From Cephalopachus bancanus (taxonomy: Eukaryota > Chordata > Mammalia > Primates > Tarsiidae), in NCBI GenBank assembly GCA_027257055.1, contig JAPVLO010000153.1, forward strand, positions 3,782,001-3,846,000: a stretch of DNA of 64,000 nucleotides, in the 5' to 3' direction. Of the stretch, positions 32,267 to 43,679 are shown piece by piece; position 1 is the first letter of the stretch, and the number at the start of each line of letters is the position of its first letter. The notes beneath the pieces are model-generated. The model did no database searches, was not told where the DNA came from, and worked only from the letters and a program-made list of their open reading frames with translations. A program made the translations under genes and the position numbers.

Positions 32267-35200
32267 CAGGGATCAACTCTTGCATTTCAATTATTAGCCT
32301 AAATGTGAACGGACTAAATGCACCACTGAAAAGACATAGATTGGCAAAATGGATAAAATATCATCAGGCAACAATCTATTGCCTTCAAGAGACTCACCTC
32401 ACTAGAAAGGACACCCACAGACTCAAGGTAAGAGGATGGGAAACAGTCTTTCAGGCGAACGGAATACAAAAGAAAGGAGGAGTAGCCATCTTAATTTCAG
32501 ACAAAATATCCTTCAAACTATTAAAAATCAAAAAAGATACAGAAGGTCACTACATAATGATAAAAGGTTCAATCCATCAACAAGAAATATCTATCCTAAA
32601 CATATATGCACCCAACATAGGTGCACCAACCTTCTTAAAGCAACTTCTTGGAAAACTAAAGAAAGATATTGACTCTACCACTATCATAACTGGGGACTTT
32701 AATACCCCACTCACAACCCTAGACAGATCAACAGGACAAAAAATCAGCAAGGAGATCCGGAACCTCAATGTGACTTTGGACCAAATGGACTTAATTGATA
32801 CTTACAGAACACTCCATCCAAAGACCACAGAATACACATTTTACTCATCACCACATGGAACATATTCTAAGATCGACCACATACTCGGCCATAAATCAAG
32901 TATAGCAAATTTAAAAGGACCGAAATTCTACCAAACACCTTCTCGGACCACAGTGGAATAAAAATAAATATTGACACCAACAAAGTCCCCCCAAAACCCA
33001 CAAAGACATGGACACTAAACAGCATGATGCTAAACAACTCCTGGGTCAATGACGAAATCAAAACAGGGATCAAAAGATACCTGGAAACAAATGAAAATGA
33101 AGAAACATCTTACCAAAATCTCTGGGATGCCCTGAAAGCTGTAGTAAGAGGGGAATTTATATCCCTACAAACACACATGAAGAAAATGGAAGGAACAGAA
33201 ATTCACAATCTAACAAGCCACCTAAAGAAGCTGGAAAAGCAAGACCACAAAAACCCTAATTTCAGCAGAAGAATCCAGATCACCAAAATAAAAGCCCAAA
33301 TCCAGGACATAGAAGACAAAAAGATAATTGAAAAAATCAATGAAACAAAAAGCTGGTTCTTCGAAAGAATAAACAAGATCGATGGTCCCCTAGCTAGACT
33401 GACCAAGAAAAAACGAGAAAAAAAACAAATAAGCATAATCAGAAACACAAAAGATGAAGTCACATCTGACCCTGAAGAAATACAAAAGATCATTAGAGAC
33501 TACTATGTACACTTGTATGGAAACAAACTTGAAAACCACAAGGAAATGGAGGACTTTCTGACATCACACAATCTACCTAGGTTGGAACAAGAAGAAATTG
33601 AGTCCCTAAATAGACCAATTACAATCAAGGAAATCGACTACGTAATAAGAAAACTTCCTACAAAAAAAAGCCCTGGTCCAGATGGCTTTCCAGCAGAATT
33701 CTACAAGACATTCAAGGAGGAGCTGATACCAATCCTACTGAAGGTATTCCAGGCGATAGAAAAAGATGGAACCCTCCCCAAATCATTTTATGAAGCCAAC
33801 ATCACACTGATACCCAAGCCAGGTAAAGATCCAACAAAGAAAGAGAACTACAGGCCAATATCTTTGATGAACATAGATGCTAAAATTCTCAACAAAATCC
33901 TAGCAAACAGGATTCAACAATACATCTCAAAAATCATTCACCATGACCAAGTAGGCTTCATTCCTGGCATGCAAGGCTGGTTCAACATTCGTAAAACCAT
34001 AAATGTAATTAAATACATCAACAGATGTCAAAACAAAAACCACATGATCATATCATTAGATGCAGAAAAAGCTTTTGATAAAATCCAGCACCCCTTCTTG
34101 ATAAAAACCCTTGAACATCTAGGCATACGGGGAACATACCTCAAAATAATAAAAGCCATCTACAAGAAACCTACAGCCTGCATACTCCTAAATGGACAAA
34201 AATTGGAACCAATTCCCCTGAAAACTGGAACTAGACAAGGATGCCCACTCTCTCCCCTCCTGTTCAACATAGTATTGGAAGTCCTGGCTAGAGCAATCAG
34301 AGAAGACGAGGCAATCAGAGGTATTCAAATAGGAAAAGAGGAAGTCAAGTTATCTCTCTATGCAGATGATATGATGGTGTACCTTGAAAACCAAGAGAAT
34401 CTGTTAAAGGCCTCCTTACATTGATAAAGGCCTTTGGCAAAGTCTCAGGATACAAAATAAATGTACAAAAGACAATCACATTTCTCTACACCAATAATAA
34501 ACAAACAGAAACCCAAATAAAAAACACAATTCCATTCACAATAGCCACAAAAAAATGAAATACCTTGGCATCTTCCTAACCAGAGACGTGAAAGACCTTT
34601 ACAATGCAAATTACAAAACACTGCTCAAAGAAATCAAAGCTGACATGAACAAGTGGAAAAATATCCCATGCTCATGGATCGGAAGAATCAACATTGTGAA
34701 GATGTCCATCTTACCTAAGGCAATCTACAAATTCAATGCAATACCCATTAAATTACCAATAACATTCTTCTCTGACCTAGAAAAAACAACACAGGAATTC
34801 ATATGGAAACACAAACGTCCAAGAATAGCCAGAACAATCCTCAGCAAAAAAAACAAAGCAGGTGGTATCACAATACCAGACTTCAAACTTTACTATAAGG
34901 CTACAATCATCAAAACAGCTTGGTATTGGTACAAGAACAGGCATATAGATCAATGGAACAGAATTGAGATTCCAGAAGCAAAACCTCAATTCCTCAACCA
35001 ACTCATCTTCGACAAAGCCCCCACCACCTACCAATGGGGTGAGGAGAACCTATTCAGTAAATGGTGCTGGGAAAACTGGTTGACCACATGCAGAAGATTG
35101 AAACAGGACCCCTATCTATCCCCATGCACAAAGGTTAACTCCAAATGGATCAGAGACCTAAATGTAAAACCTCAAACCATAAGAACATTAGAAAAGGAAG

Positions 35201-36075
35201 GAAATACTCTCATGGAAATCGGAACGGGCATCCAATTCCTGTACAAAACCCGAAACCCACAGGACTTAAGAGAGAAGATAGACAAATGGGACCTTATTAA
35301 ACTGACAAGCTTCTGCAAAGCCAAAGAAACCATCAAGAGAGTAGGGAGACAGCCTACAGACTGGGAAAAAGTATTTGCAAACTCTAGGTCTGACAAAGGC
35401 TTAACATCCTGGATCTACAAGGAACTGAAACGTACTGAAAAGAAGAAAACAAGCAACCCCATTATAAAATGGGCAAAAGATATGAACAGACACTTCACAA
35501 AAGAAGACATTCGAGCAGCCAACAAACACATGAAGAAATGCTCAACCTCACTAATCATCAGGGAGATGCAAATCAAAACCACACTGAGATATCACCTAAC
35601 TCCAGTCAGAATGGCAATTATCAACAACTCAAAAAATAACAGCTGCTGGAGAGGCTGTGGTGAAAAGGGAACACTTCTACACTGTTGGTGGGAGTGTAAG
35701 CTAGTGCAACCTCTGTGGAAAGCAGTGTGGCGATTCCTGAAAGCTCTAAATATTGACCTTCCTTATGACTCTGCAATCCCCCTACTGGGAATATACCCTG
35801 AAGAACACAAATCACTCTATAAAAAAGATACCTGTACACGTATGTTTATCGCAGCGTTATTCACAATAGCAAGAACCTGGAAACAACCATGCTGCCCATC
35901 AAAAGAGGACTGGATTAAAAAAATGTGGTACATATACACGATGGAATACTACGCAGCCATGAAAAAGAACAAAATCATGGATTTCGCAGCTACCTGGATG
36001 GAACTAGAGTCTATAATACTGAGTGACCTCTCACAGAAACAAAGATCAGAATATCACATGTTTTCACTCATATAA
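32263..36075 (+). pseudogene. L1 ORF2 (endonuclease-reverse transcriptase), three frameshifts
   Basis: About 1,271 codons in total, against 1,275 in human ORF2p, but in frame segments 32,263-32,961, about 32,940-34,424, about 34,421-34,554 and 34,555-36,075. The ATG overlaps the ORF1 stop as ATGA. Endonuclease residues fall at the human positions: N14 (SLNVNG), E43 (LQETH), Y115 (IYAPN), D145 and N147 (TGDFN), D205 (KIDH); the SDH motif with H230 lies just after the first break. The reverse transcriptase has [24 protein letters not shown] and the YADD catalytic box at 34,359-34,370. A cysteine-rich C-terminal motif ([18 protein letters not shown]) lies near 35,643-35,700. Each break equals loss of one base: in a T-run near 32,938, near 34,416-34,420, and in an A-run at 34,549-34,555. 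No premature stop lies within the segments themselves. As written the protein could not be made whole. Confidence 0.95.
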
Positions 36076-36295
36076 TGGACCTTGAACATCCAATGTAATA
36101 CTATAAGAAAATGACTGATGGTACTGGGAAATTATGGGGGGGGGATGGGATTAACAGTAGCTAATATCTATCTGGGACTGGGAAAACACCTCTTATCAAT
36201 AGGGTGCCTGAATGAAACGCAATTGTACACCTAACCCTTAACTGTACCCTACAAAACGATAATAAAAAATACTGATTATAAAAAAAAAAAAAAAA
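36076..36295 (+). terminator. L1 3' UTR and poly(A) end
   Basis: About 220 bp. It contains a run of nine G at 36,136-36,144 followed by ATGGGA (the G-rich tract typical of L1 3' UTRs), AATAAA at 36,261-36,266 and an A tail from about 36,281. Confidence 0.9.
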
Positions 36296-36309
36296 AAATT
36301 ATGGTAGCA
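36296..36309. repeat. Right target-site duplication of the L1
   Basis: AAATTATGGTAGCA, identical to 29,935-29,948; its first A residues merge with the poly(A) tail. Confidence 0.95.
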
Positions 36310-36530
36310 ATGTGTAATATGACATTTACACAACCGTGCTTTTGCCATTTTCTTTGTCCTGCCTGTCGCCTGGTGATGCTAGCATTCATTTAATCAGTGC
36401 CATCTTTTGAGCGAATGTCATACTTAAAATGTGTCTACCTTTTTTTGGTACTCTCATATATTGTACATTGTGTAAATAATGTATGTGTGCACATACAAAC
36501 ATACATGCACGACTTCACACTAAATTTTTG

Positions 36531-36833
36531 TTTCGTTTTGTTTATTTTTGAGTCAGAGTCTCACTCCATCACCCAGACTGGAGTGCAGTGACATGCTCAC
36601 GGCCATCCCAGCGTTGACCTGCTGGGCTCCAGCAATGCTTCCTCCTCATCCTTCCAAGTAGCCGGAACTACAGGCGGGTGCTACCATGCCCGGTTAATTT
36701 CTTGATTTATTGTAAAGATGAGGGCTTACCAATTTGCCCAGGCTGGTCTCAAACCTGCGAACTTTGGCAATTCACTCACTCTCCTCATCCTCCCAAAGTG
36801 CTGGGATTACAGGTTGAGCCACCGAGCCCGGTC
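36531..36833 (-). mobile_element. Alu SINE, minus strand, older copy
   Basis: Antisense Alu from a T-rich tail (GTTTTGTTTATTTTTGAG) to GAGCCACCGAGCCCGG. It has lineage markers but many private changes, and no clear target-site duplication remains. Confidence 0.92.
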
Positions 36834-36834
36834 T

Positions 36835-36935
36835 ATTATTTTTTTAAATTGTAAAATGCATATAAAATTTACCATCTTAACCATTTTTAAGCGTACAGCT
36901 CAGTGGCATTAAGTACATTCATGTGATTGTGTGCA
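36835..36935 (-). mobile_element. Short L1M 3' end, minus strand
   Basis: AAAATTTACCATCTTAACCA, GTACAGCTCAGTGGCATTAAG match the antisense L1M 3' end, as also seen at 58.7 kb. Confidence 0.75.
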
Positions 36936-38229
36936 CTTGTTTATTTTTATCTTCTTAGTTTAGGTTAACAAATTATTCCGAACCTTAATGATCTCAACCA
37001 GTATATTAGTTATTCCTCTCATGTTTATATGATTTGTCAACATCAGAATGCATCTACATCTTTAAGATGAAGAAGGACAATAATGATTAGAACCGACCAA
37101 AGGAAGAGGAGATTGTGACAGGCTCATATCATCATTAATCTGTATTTTCTGAGCGGACTAAAGTTATTTAATAGTTTAATTTCCTAGTTCACAAGTTATT
37201 CTATCAAAAAACCCTCAATGCTTCCTTTTGTCTATTCAAGTCCAGATCACCCAGTGGGTTTTCCAAGACCTATCGGATCCTTTAATAAGAGATTTAGTTT
37301 CATAAATCCTCTAGTCTTAGTCAAATGCAAATGACCATATTTCATTATCGGTGCAAATATTCTTTATCTCTAAGAAAGTTTACATCTTTGTTCTAATCTT
37401 ATTTTTCCAGCTTTTTATTTGCATGAATATTTCATATTCACAGCAATTGAAATATTCAAAAAAAAAAATTTCCAAGCCAGTTTCCTTTCTCACCTATTCT
37501 GTCATACCACAATCCATCTCGTCTTGAAGAATAAAAATGTTGTAGTCATTTTAATTCTTTCTTCTGTTCTTTCTTTGTATCCGGTCTGGCACAAAGCACC
37601 TTGATTCAGGGGTTATCAGAAATTTTTCTATCATGTCCCACACAGGAAATGATATTTAATTAATTAAGCCAAAAAAAACCCCCCTATTTGCACATGGAAG
37701 TAGTTGCTTCATGGGGGTTAGGATCTTCCCTACAGCACCAAGTCCTTAGTGAACTAACATCTCAAATCACCTATGACACGTGAGCACAAAGCCTGGGAAG
37801 TTCAAATTTAACTCGTTCTTTTTTCAAAATGTCTCTTCTTTTGCCCTTTTATTTCCATTTCTACACCTACTATCTCCATCAAAGTCATTATCTCTATTAC
37901 CCCATGCTTGGGTTATTGTCACAGTCTCCTAACTGCCTGCCTTACCTTCCCCTAAGTTTATCTTTTGTGGTACAACTGGCTAATCTATTTAGCCACTGTC
38001 TCTGGTATGAGTCTACAGTTGTTTTCAATTATTTCTGACAGTCAGACTCAATTATTTTGTGAGGATTTCAAGGATAAGAGCTTATGTGAACCCATCTTAC
38101 TTGTGAAACTTGTCTCCTGCTATTTCCTCCAGCAACCGCTATTCCAGTTAAATTCACTTATTCGCTGCCTAACACCAATATCATCACATTTTTTATATTT
38201 TCTTTGCTCTCAGAAGATGCTGGTGGTAG
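36936..38229. other. Unclassified DNA containing one half of a direct repeat
   Basis: No gene recognised. The stretch 37,165-37,310 is similar to 38,845-38,985 (listed separately). Confidence 0.4.
37165..37310 (+). repeat. Dispersed direct repeat, copy 1
   Basis: Shares TATCAAAAAACC, then GGTTTTCCAAGAC, then GAGATTTAGTTTCATAAA-like text, in the same order and spacing as copy 2 at 38,845-38,985. Family unknown. Confidence 0.7.
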
Positions 38230-38470
38230 TTGTTAATAGTCATAACTACTTGAGTAGTTGTATAGGTTTGAGTACCTAGTATGTGTTAGGCCTTGTGCCA
38301 ATATTCACAGCAAACTTACATTAGCTACTATTACCTTCATTTTATAGATGAAAACATTCAACTTAGGTGAAGTAACTTGGCCAAGAAGAAAATTTGATTC
38401 AGTAACAGAAGGTTCCTAAGCCTAACTTCAGACACTACATTCTTTCTACGCTCTTGCCTAAAAGAAGCTT
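38230..38470 (-). repeat. MIR SINE relic, minus strand
   Basis: AGTATGTGTTAGGCCTTGTGC, TTTTATAGATGAAAACATTC and GTGAAGTAACTTGGCCAAG are antisense MIR or MIR-like text. Confidence 0.7.
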
Positions 38471-38844
38471 AGCTTTCTCTGAACTCACAATGTTTCTTTT
38501 TAGTCTTTGAATTTGCTAATTAATTATTTGCTATCATGGGACAAATTTGACTGCTCTAAATTATTCCCTAATTCTTCCACTTATATATAATTGTCTGCAT
38601 CTTTGTCCTCATCTGTTCAACTATGCTGGGAACCTTTAACTGTAAAACCCATAAACCCTACAATGTGCGGGTATTGTTATATCCCTTGGATATGATATCT
38701 CAATTTCTGAATTTTTCCAAAGCGTTATAGTTCCTCTTACCCACATGTGCCACATTACACCACCCTAAGAAATTGGATTTACATGAATGGTTTTTATTTT
38801 CTGCATTTCCTTTCACTCTTGCCAGATTTATCATAGGTAGATAT

Positions 38845-38985
38845 GGGTTAATTTTCTAATTCATAAGTTATTACAATATCAAAAAACCTTAATGCCTTCT
38901 TTAGTCTATTAAACTCCAGAACAATCAGCAGGTTTTCCAAGACATATTGGTCTCTTTAAATGAGAGATATAGTTCCATAAACCCC
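38845..38985 (+). repeat. Dispersed direct repeat, copy 2
   Basis: Matches 37,165-37,310 over its whole length with many substitutions (TTTTCTAATTCATAAGTTATT, GGTTTTCCAAGACATATTGG, GAGATATAGTTCCATAAACC). Confidence 0.7.
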
Positions 38986-39204
38986 CTAGAGATTGTTTTC
39001 AAATTTATTCTTAACTTCAGAGCAAAGGAAGTAGTGTATCAATCTTCTCATTAACCCAGGTTTGAATATAATTTTACATATTATAAAATAATATAATTTT
39101 ATATAAAATATCTTTTAAAATCTGATGGCACACTTAGAATTTATCTAGTATCTGAGAGATTTCGAAAACAAAAAGATATCATATGGCCCTGGTCCTCTAG
39201 AACT
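38986..39204. other. Unclassified AT-rich DNA
   Basis: Nothing recognisable; short AATATAATTTTATA alternations near 39,085. Confidence 0.35.
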
Positions 39205-39420
39205 GTGCTGTCCAATACTGGAGCCATTAGCCATGTGGCTATTTAAATTTTAGTTCACCAAAATTAAATGAAATTAAAAGTCCAGTTCTTCAATTGCCCA
39301 AGCCACATTTCAGGTACTCAATAGGGGGATGTGATTAGTGGCTACCATATTGAACCACATACATAGAGAACGTTTCTATCATTTCAAAAAGATCTTATTG
39401 GAGAGCACAGCTCTAGAAGC
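39205..39420 (+). mobile_element. hAT-type MITE of the GCTGTCCAATA class
   Basis: GTGCTGTCCAATACTGGAGC, AGCCATGTGGCTATTTAAAT, GATTAGTGGCTACCATATTG and a terminal GAGAGCACAGCTC. Related to 25,180-25,350. Confidence 0.75.
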
Positions 39421-40602
39421 TTATCGACAGTTTTGTTGAGAATTATATAAGATGTTTGATGTCATTTATGGCAACTGATGACGTAATATCAACATGTTCC
39501 CATACATGTTTAATAGCTGTTCTATATCAGGCCTTCCTTCATCATTTATTCACTCAGTGCAACACCGAATGCCAAATAAAGGCTCAAATAAAAAATGGCA
39601 GCTCTTATATAGCTACTCAGTTATCTGACATCATAATATGAAAAAAGTAAAGATTTAAGTAGCAGAGAGAAAACAAAACATTCTATGAACAAGTCTACAT
39701 TTCATAAATTCTGCTGAATTCATGAAAGTGCTAAATGTAAATCTGTGGCAAATTGTTGACACCTCCTCTGCCCCTGCTTGGACAGCTGTGGATGACATCT
39801 GCATCAAATCAGCCAAGAGTTATTTATTTTTGAAATGTGCACTGACCCCTTTTTAAGCCCAAAGGGTAAAAATGTCACCTTTGTTCATTTCTCAAGAAAA
39901 ATATTTTTAAGATCCTGCACCGACTGTGAAAAGAAAAGCTGTTCCTTGGGGTGCTATCCATAATTCCCCCTTCATCTCAGGATTTTCTGACAGTCATCAT
40001 TTCTTGCCTCCATCCCTAGATATAGTATGAACAGGAAAGTAATTCCAGTACCCCACAAGTCACATTGTCCTCTTTTCTTCCAGCGAACTTAAGTTGAATA
40101 TTGAGGTTGTATTTATGAAATGTGTGATTTTATCATTGACTTTTTGTATTTCAAAAACTATGAGCTTCTTGGCACAAAAGGACTATTTGATTCAATCTTA
40201 TAATCCCACTACCTAGGACATGGCTTCATGGGAGATAATCAGTAAATACTTTTACATATATAAATTAACTAAGATTCACAAATACGTCTCCCTGACTGGA
40301 GTTAAACCTTTCAAGTATCCATAAATATTAACAAAGACACAAATACAAATAAAATTAAGAAGAACCACGATGAGAGAACTTTTCTTTTCATAGTTCCATG
40401 CAAAATCAACTATGCTGACATATATGTGCCATGGCGACTATGAAACTAAGTGGAAGATGCTGTTAGAAGCTAAGAAATGAGCCTGGATATCATACTTACA
40501 AAATTCATAGTTAGTTTATGTAAAGAGTCAGCCACAGATAACAGGGAACCCCATATCTCCTGGCAATACATCTGGCCCATATAAGCTAGAAAAAGGCCAA
40601 AG
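39421..40602. other. Unclassified DNA
   Basis: No gene or repeat recognised in this 1.2 kb. Confidence 0.4.
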
Positions 40603-41172
40603 CAGTGGTCCTCAAAGTATAATCCAGAGTTACCTGGGAACCACCAAGTCCCTTTCAGGCATTCTACAAGGTCAAAACTGCCTACACAATAACACTATGT
40701 TACTTGTCATTTTCATTCTTATTATCTCAAGACTATTCAGTGGAATTTTCCAGAGACTGTATAATTATCTGAAAAGGCTATTAAGATCTCCTTCCCTTTT
40801 CCAACTACATATCTGTGTATTTCTAACTACATATCTGTATATTCTTCAACCAAAACAATATGCCACAACAGACTGATTGCAAAGCAAACATGAAAATACA
40901 GCTGTTTTCTATTGTACCAGACATTAAAGACATTTGCCAAAATGTAAAATAATTCTATGCTTCTCACTTAAGTTAAGGCTTTGGAAAATATATTTTTCAT
41001 AAAAGTTTTATTCATATTAATATGCAATGATTTATTGCTATTTTAAATGAATTAACAAATAAATAAATGAAAATTTTCTGTTATTACCCATATTAACAAA
41101 AGCTCTTTGGGGTCCTCCAATAATGTTTACGCATTTAAAGTGTTCTTGAAATCAAAGAGTTGAGAACCACTG
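40603..41172 (+). mobile_element. hAT DNA transposon relic, about 570 bp
   Basis: Begins CAGTGGTCCTCAAAGT and ends GTTGAGAACCACTG, giving hAT-like CAG...CTG inverted termini. Before the right end it reads GGGGTCCTCCAATAATG. The inside is AT-rich with no readable transposase, so this is a non-autonomous copy. No clear 8-bp duplication remains. Confidence 0.65.
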
Positions 41173-41535
41173 CTCTATAATATGGTGAGAACAAATATAA
41201 GATAAATGGGGATCCTAAGCAATGATTAACTGAAGAAAGAAAAAAGCAAACAGAACCATGTTTCTAAGCTGGCCATGAGACTCTGTTAAGGATGCTTACT
41301 ATGGTTCTTCATCCAATCAACTAATTACCCACAGCTTTTTGGAGGCTACATCTAAGTCTTACTTATAAACTAAACCATTCATTTGCCCAGGCAAATATTT
41401 GCTAGCTCTTTCCAGTTGCGAACAAACTGTTTTCCTTCATAAAATGTTTACTTTAAAATATCATACTTACAATGGTTTTAAATGAGAATTTAATGTTAAT
41501 TTGAGAAGATAGTTGGTTCTGCTGGCAGCCTGAAT

Positions 41536-41805
41536 ACCATTTCTGAGGTCTGTAGTGTGTCATCTGTGGATTGCTGCAAAGAGAATGGGTAGACTGGTGC
41601 TCAAATCAGCCCAGATTCATCTTCCTCATAGCTTATTAGTTTCTTTAGTGTCATATGATTTATGTGAAACCATTACCATTTCTGAGATCTGCTACGTGTC
41701 ATCTGTGGGTTATTGCAAAGAGAATGGGTAGACTGGTTCCCAAATCAGCCTGTACTCATCTTCCCGGTAGCTTATTAGTTTCACATGATTTGTGTGAAAC
41801 TAATG
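41536..41805. repeat. Tandem duplication, unit about 135-139 bp
   Basis: Copy 1 (41,536-41,674) and copy 2 (41,675-about 41,805) both start ACCATTTCTGAG and share GCAAAGAGAATGGGTAGACTGG, AAATCAGCC and AGCTTATTAGTTTC in the same order, with scattered substitutions and one short gap. It does not belong to a repeat family that I know. Confidence 0.92.
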
Positions 41806-42529
41806 AGACCAGGAAAGTTTATATTAAGATGATCCTGCTTTTGTATAAAAATACAATGTTCATTTTAGTCGAAATCGACTACTGAAGGAGATTGGGGTGT
41901 GTATGTGTGTATGTGTGTGTGCCCGTGCACGTGTTTATGCTCTCAAACAGATATTTTTCTGTCTCCCTCTTTCAGGCATTCTAATCTTTGGCTCAGAGAA
42001 GTTCACCATTGTTCATTGTTCTACACTAATCCGTTTCTCAAAAGCTCAGAGTCAGGCCAAACAGTTTGATGCTATGCTGTTCTTCTGTGTCCCTACAGCT
42101 TCTCTTCCATCTTAAACATTCTTACAGTTGCTTTTCAAGTCCCATCACTACATAAAAGTGCATCATTCCATCAGTGACTCAACCCTACCTAGACAGCCCC
42201 TCACAGGCATCATGAATGTTCTCCTCTGAGCACTTCCTTATATCACTCTTCCACTGTTTACACTGTTCTCATCCCACCAACTCCAACTCATTCTTCAAGT
42301 AGAATTTCAGAATCACTCCAATGTGTGATAATTCTCATGGCTGGACTGTTTATTTGCTGCTTGACATATACTGCCTTGTAATAGTCATTGTACTATAAAT
42401 TTTCCAGAAATATATCATGTGTTTTTCTAAATAACCCTGAGTTTCTTGAGTTTCTGCAGCTTTGACCATAGCACCTACTAACAGAAAGCTTTGTAATCCA
42501 AAAGCCACTCAATATATTCAGAAACAAAA
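41806..42529. other. Unclassified DNA with a short (TG)n near 41,897-41,920
   Basis: Apart from the interrupted TG tract, nothing is recognisable. Confidence 0.4.
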
Positions 42530-42690
42530 GATTGCCTATTTATCCCATATTTGTCATGTGCCAAACACTGTGCCAGGTGCTTTGAACACATTCTCTCACT
42601 TAATTCATTAACCTGAGGTTCAAAATGGTTGTGTCCCTTGTGTCCGAGGTGAATCCCAGAGCACCAGCAGCAGGGGTTGGCAGCTCAAAC
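42530..42690 (-). repeat. MIR-like relic, minus strand
   Basis: CATGTGCCAAACACTGTGCCAG, TCTCACTTAATTCATTAACC resemble the antisense MIR or MIR-like tail region. Confidence 0.5.
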
Positions 42691-42959
42691 TGTGTGCGTC
42701 TTAGCTAGGTACCTTTTTCTAGTTCATCACATTGCCTCCACAATAAATTCTTGATTAGTAGCCTTCCTCTTTATTATTTTTAGCTTCCACCTTGTTAATC
42801 AATATTATAATGAAAAATGGGTACATTTTTCTTTTAAAATTGAAAGATATTTTTACAACATAATGCTCCATTTTTTATTATGCTTTTGCCTGGGACAATC
42901 AGTCATTCCATTCACTGTATTAATACTGTGTATGTATATTTGTGTGTGTATCTTCTGTA

Positions 42960-43430
42960 ACAATTGATCATTAATTTAGTGGCTCAAAACAATTCAAACG
43001 TGTTATCTTATAGTTCTGGAAGTCAGAAGTCTGAAATGGGTCTTACTGAGTCAAAATCAAAGTGGGGCAGGGCTGTGCTCCTTCCGGAGGTTCCAGGGAA
43101 GAGATCGTTTTCTTGCCTCTTCCAGCTTCCAGAGACTGCCTGCATTCCTTGGCTCAAGGCTTTATGGCCGCCTTCATCTTTAAAGTTAACAATGGCTGAT
43201 CAAGTCTTTCTCAGACTGCATCGCTCTGACACTGGCACTCCTGCCTCCCGCTTTCACGTATAAGGATTCTTAGGGTTACCTTGGGTCTCCTCGAGATAGT
43301 CCAAGATAATCTCCCCATCTCCAGATTCTTAACTGCTCCTGCAAATTCCTCTTGGCCAGATGAAGTAACATATTCACAGTTCCTGAGATTTGGAGGTGGA
43401 CATCTTTGGCAGAGGGGAGGGAGTAGGAGG
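42960..43430 (-). mobile_element. MaLR/ERVL-type LTR relic, minus strand
   Basis: AGTTCTGGAAGTCAGAAGTC, TGCCTGCATTCCTTGGCTC, GCATCGCTCTGACACTGGC, GATAATCTCCCCATCTCC and GGAGGTGGACATCTTTGGC follow a common MaLR/ERVL-type LTR in antisense. No internal viral coding sequence was seen. Confidence 0.75.
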
Positions 43431-43494
43431 AATGTAGTAGCATTATTTTGCCTTCCTCGTGATAGGATGGGTTTGGTTATATTGAAAGCTGTAG

Positions 43495-43665
43495 AGAGTA
43501 GTTCAGAGATTCTTGATTCTAATTCCCCCATTAGAATCATCTAGGAGCCCAGGTGTTTCACCCAAATATTTTTATTTGACTGAACTACATAGGCCTGGCC
43601 ATCTGCATATGTTAAAGGCAACCCAGATTATCCTCTTGTGAAGCCAAGTTTGTGAATCACTGGGT
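43495..43665 (+). mobile_element. MER5A-type hAT MITE, worn
   Basis: TTAGAATCATCTAGGAGCCC and TTTGTGAATCACTGGG at its two ends fit a degraded MER5-type element. Confidence 0.5.
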
Positions 43666-43679
43666 GTGCTTAAAAAGGC

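Larger units (their letters stand above)
29949..36295 (+). mobile_element. Nearly full-length young L1 retrotransposon
   Basis: A 6.35-kb L1 with, in order: GC-rich 5' UTR (29,949-31,225), ORF1 (31,226-32,266), ORF2 (32,263-36,075, frameshifted), short 3' UTR with a nine-base G-tract, AATAAA and poly(A). The perfect 14-bp target-site duplication and open ORF1 point to a recent insertion by target-primed reverse transcription. The 3' terminal sequence (GTACACCTAACCC) recurs as short truncated copies at about 3.0 and 56.0 kb, so related L1s inserted elsewhere in this window. The ORF1-ORF2 junction and the repeat-bearing 5' UTR differ from human L1PA. Confidence 0.97.
29865..36456 (-). mobile_element. 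Mariner-like MITE, split by the L1
   Basis: The host element is 29,865-29,948 plus 36,310-36,456, about 230 bp when the L1 is left out. The left terminus reads GTGCCAAAAAATGTATGC then CACATTTTAAG. The right terminus, read in reverse complement, gives AGTACCAAAAAAAGGTAGAC then ACATTTTAAG, so the two are inverted repeats of about 30 bp. TA lies at both outer edges. This resembles mariner families whose ends read GGGGTGCCAAAAAATGTAT. Too short to encode a transposase; orientation is tentative. Confidence 0.65.

Noticed and set aside
42960..43430. A provirus with gag/pol/env around the LTR-like relics (also 10.85 and 57.4 kb)
   Set aside because: Only solitary LTR-like sequence is present; no adjacent retroviral coding text was seen on either side.
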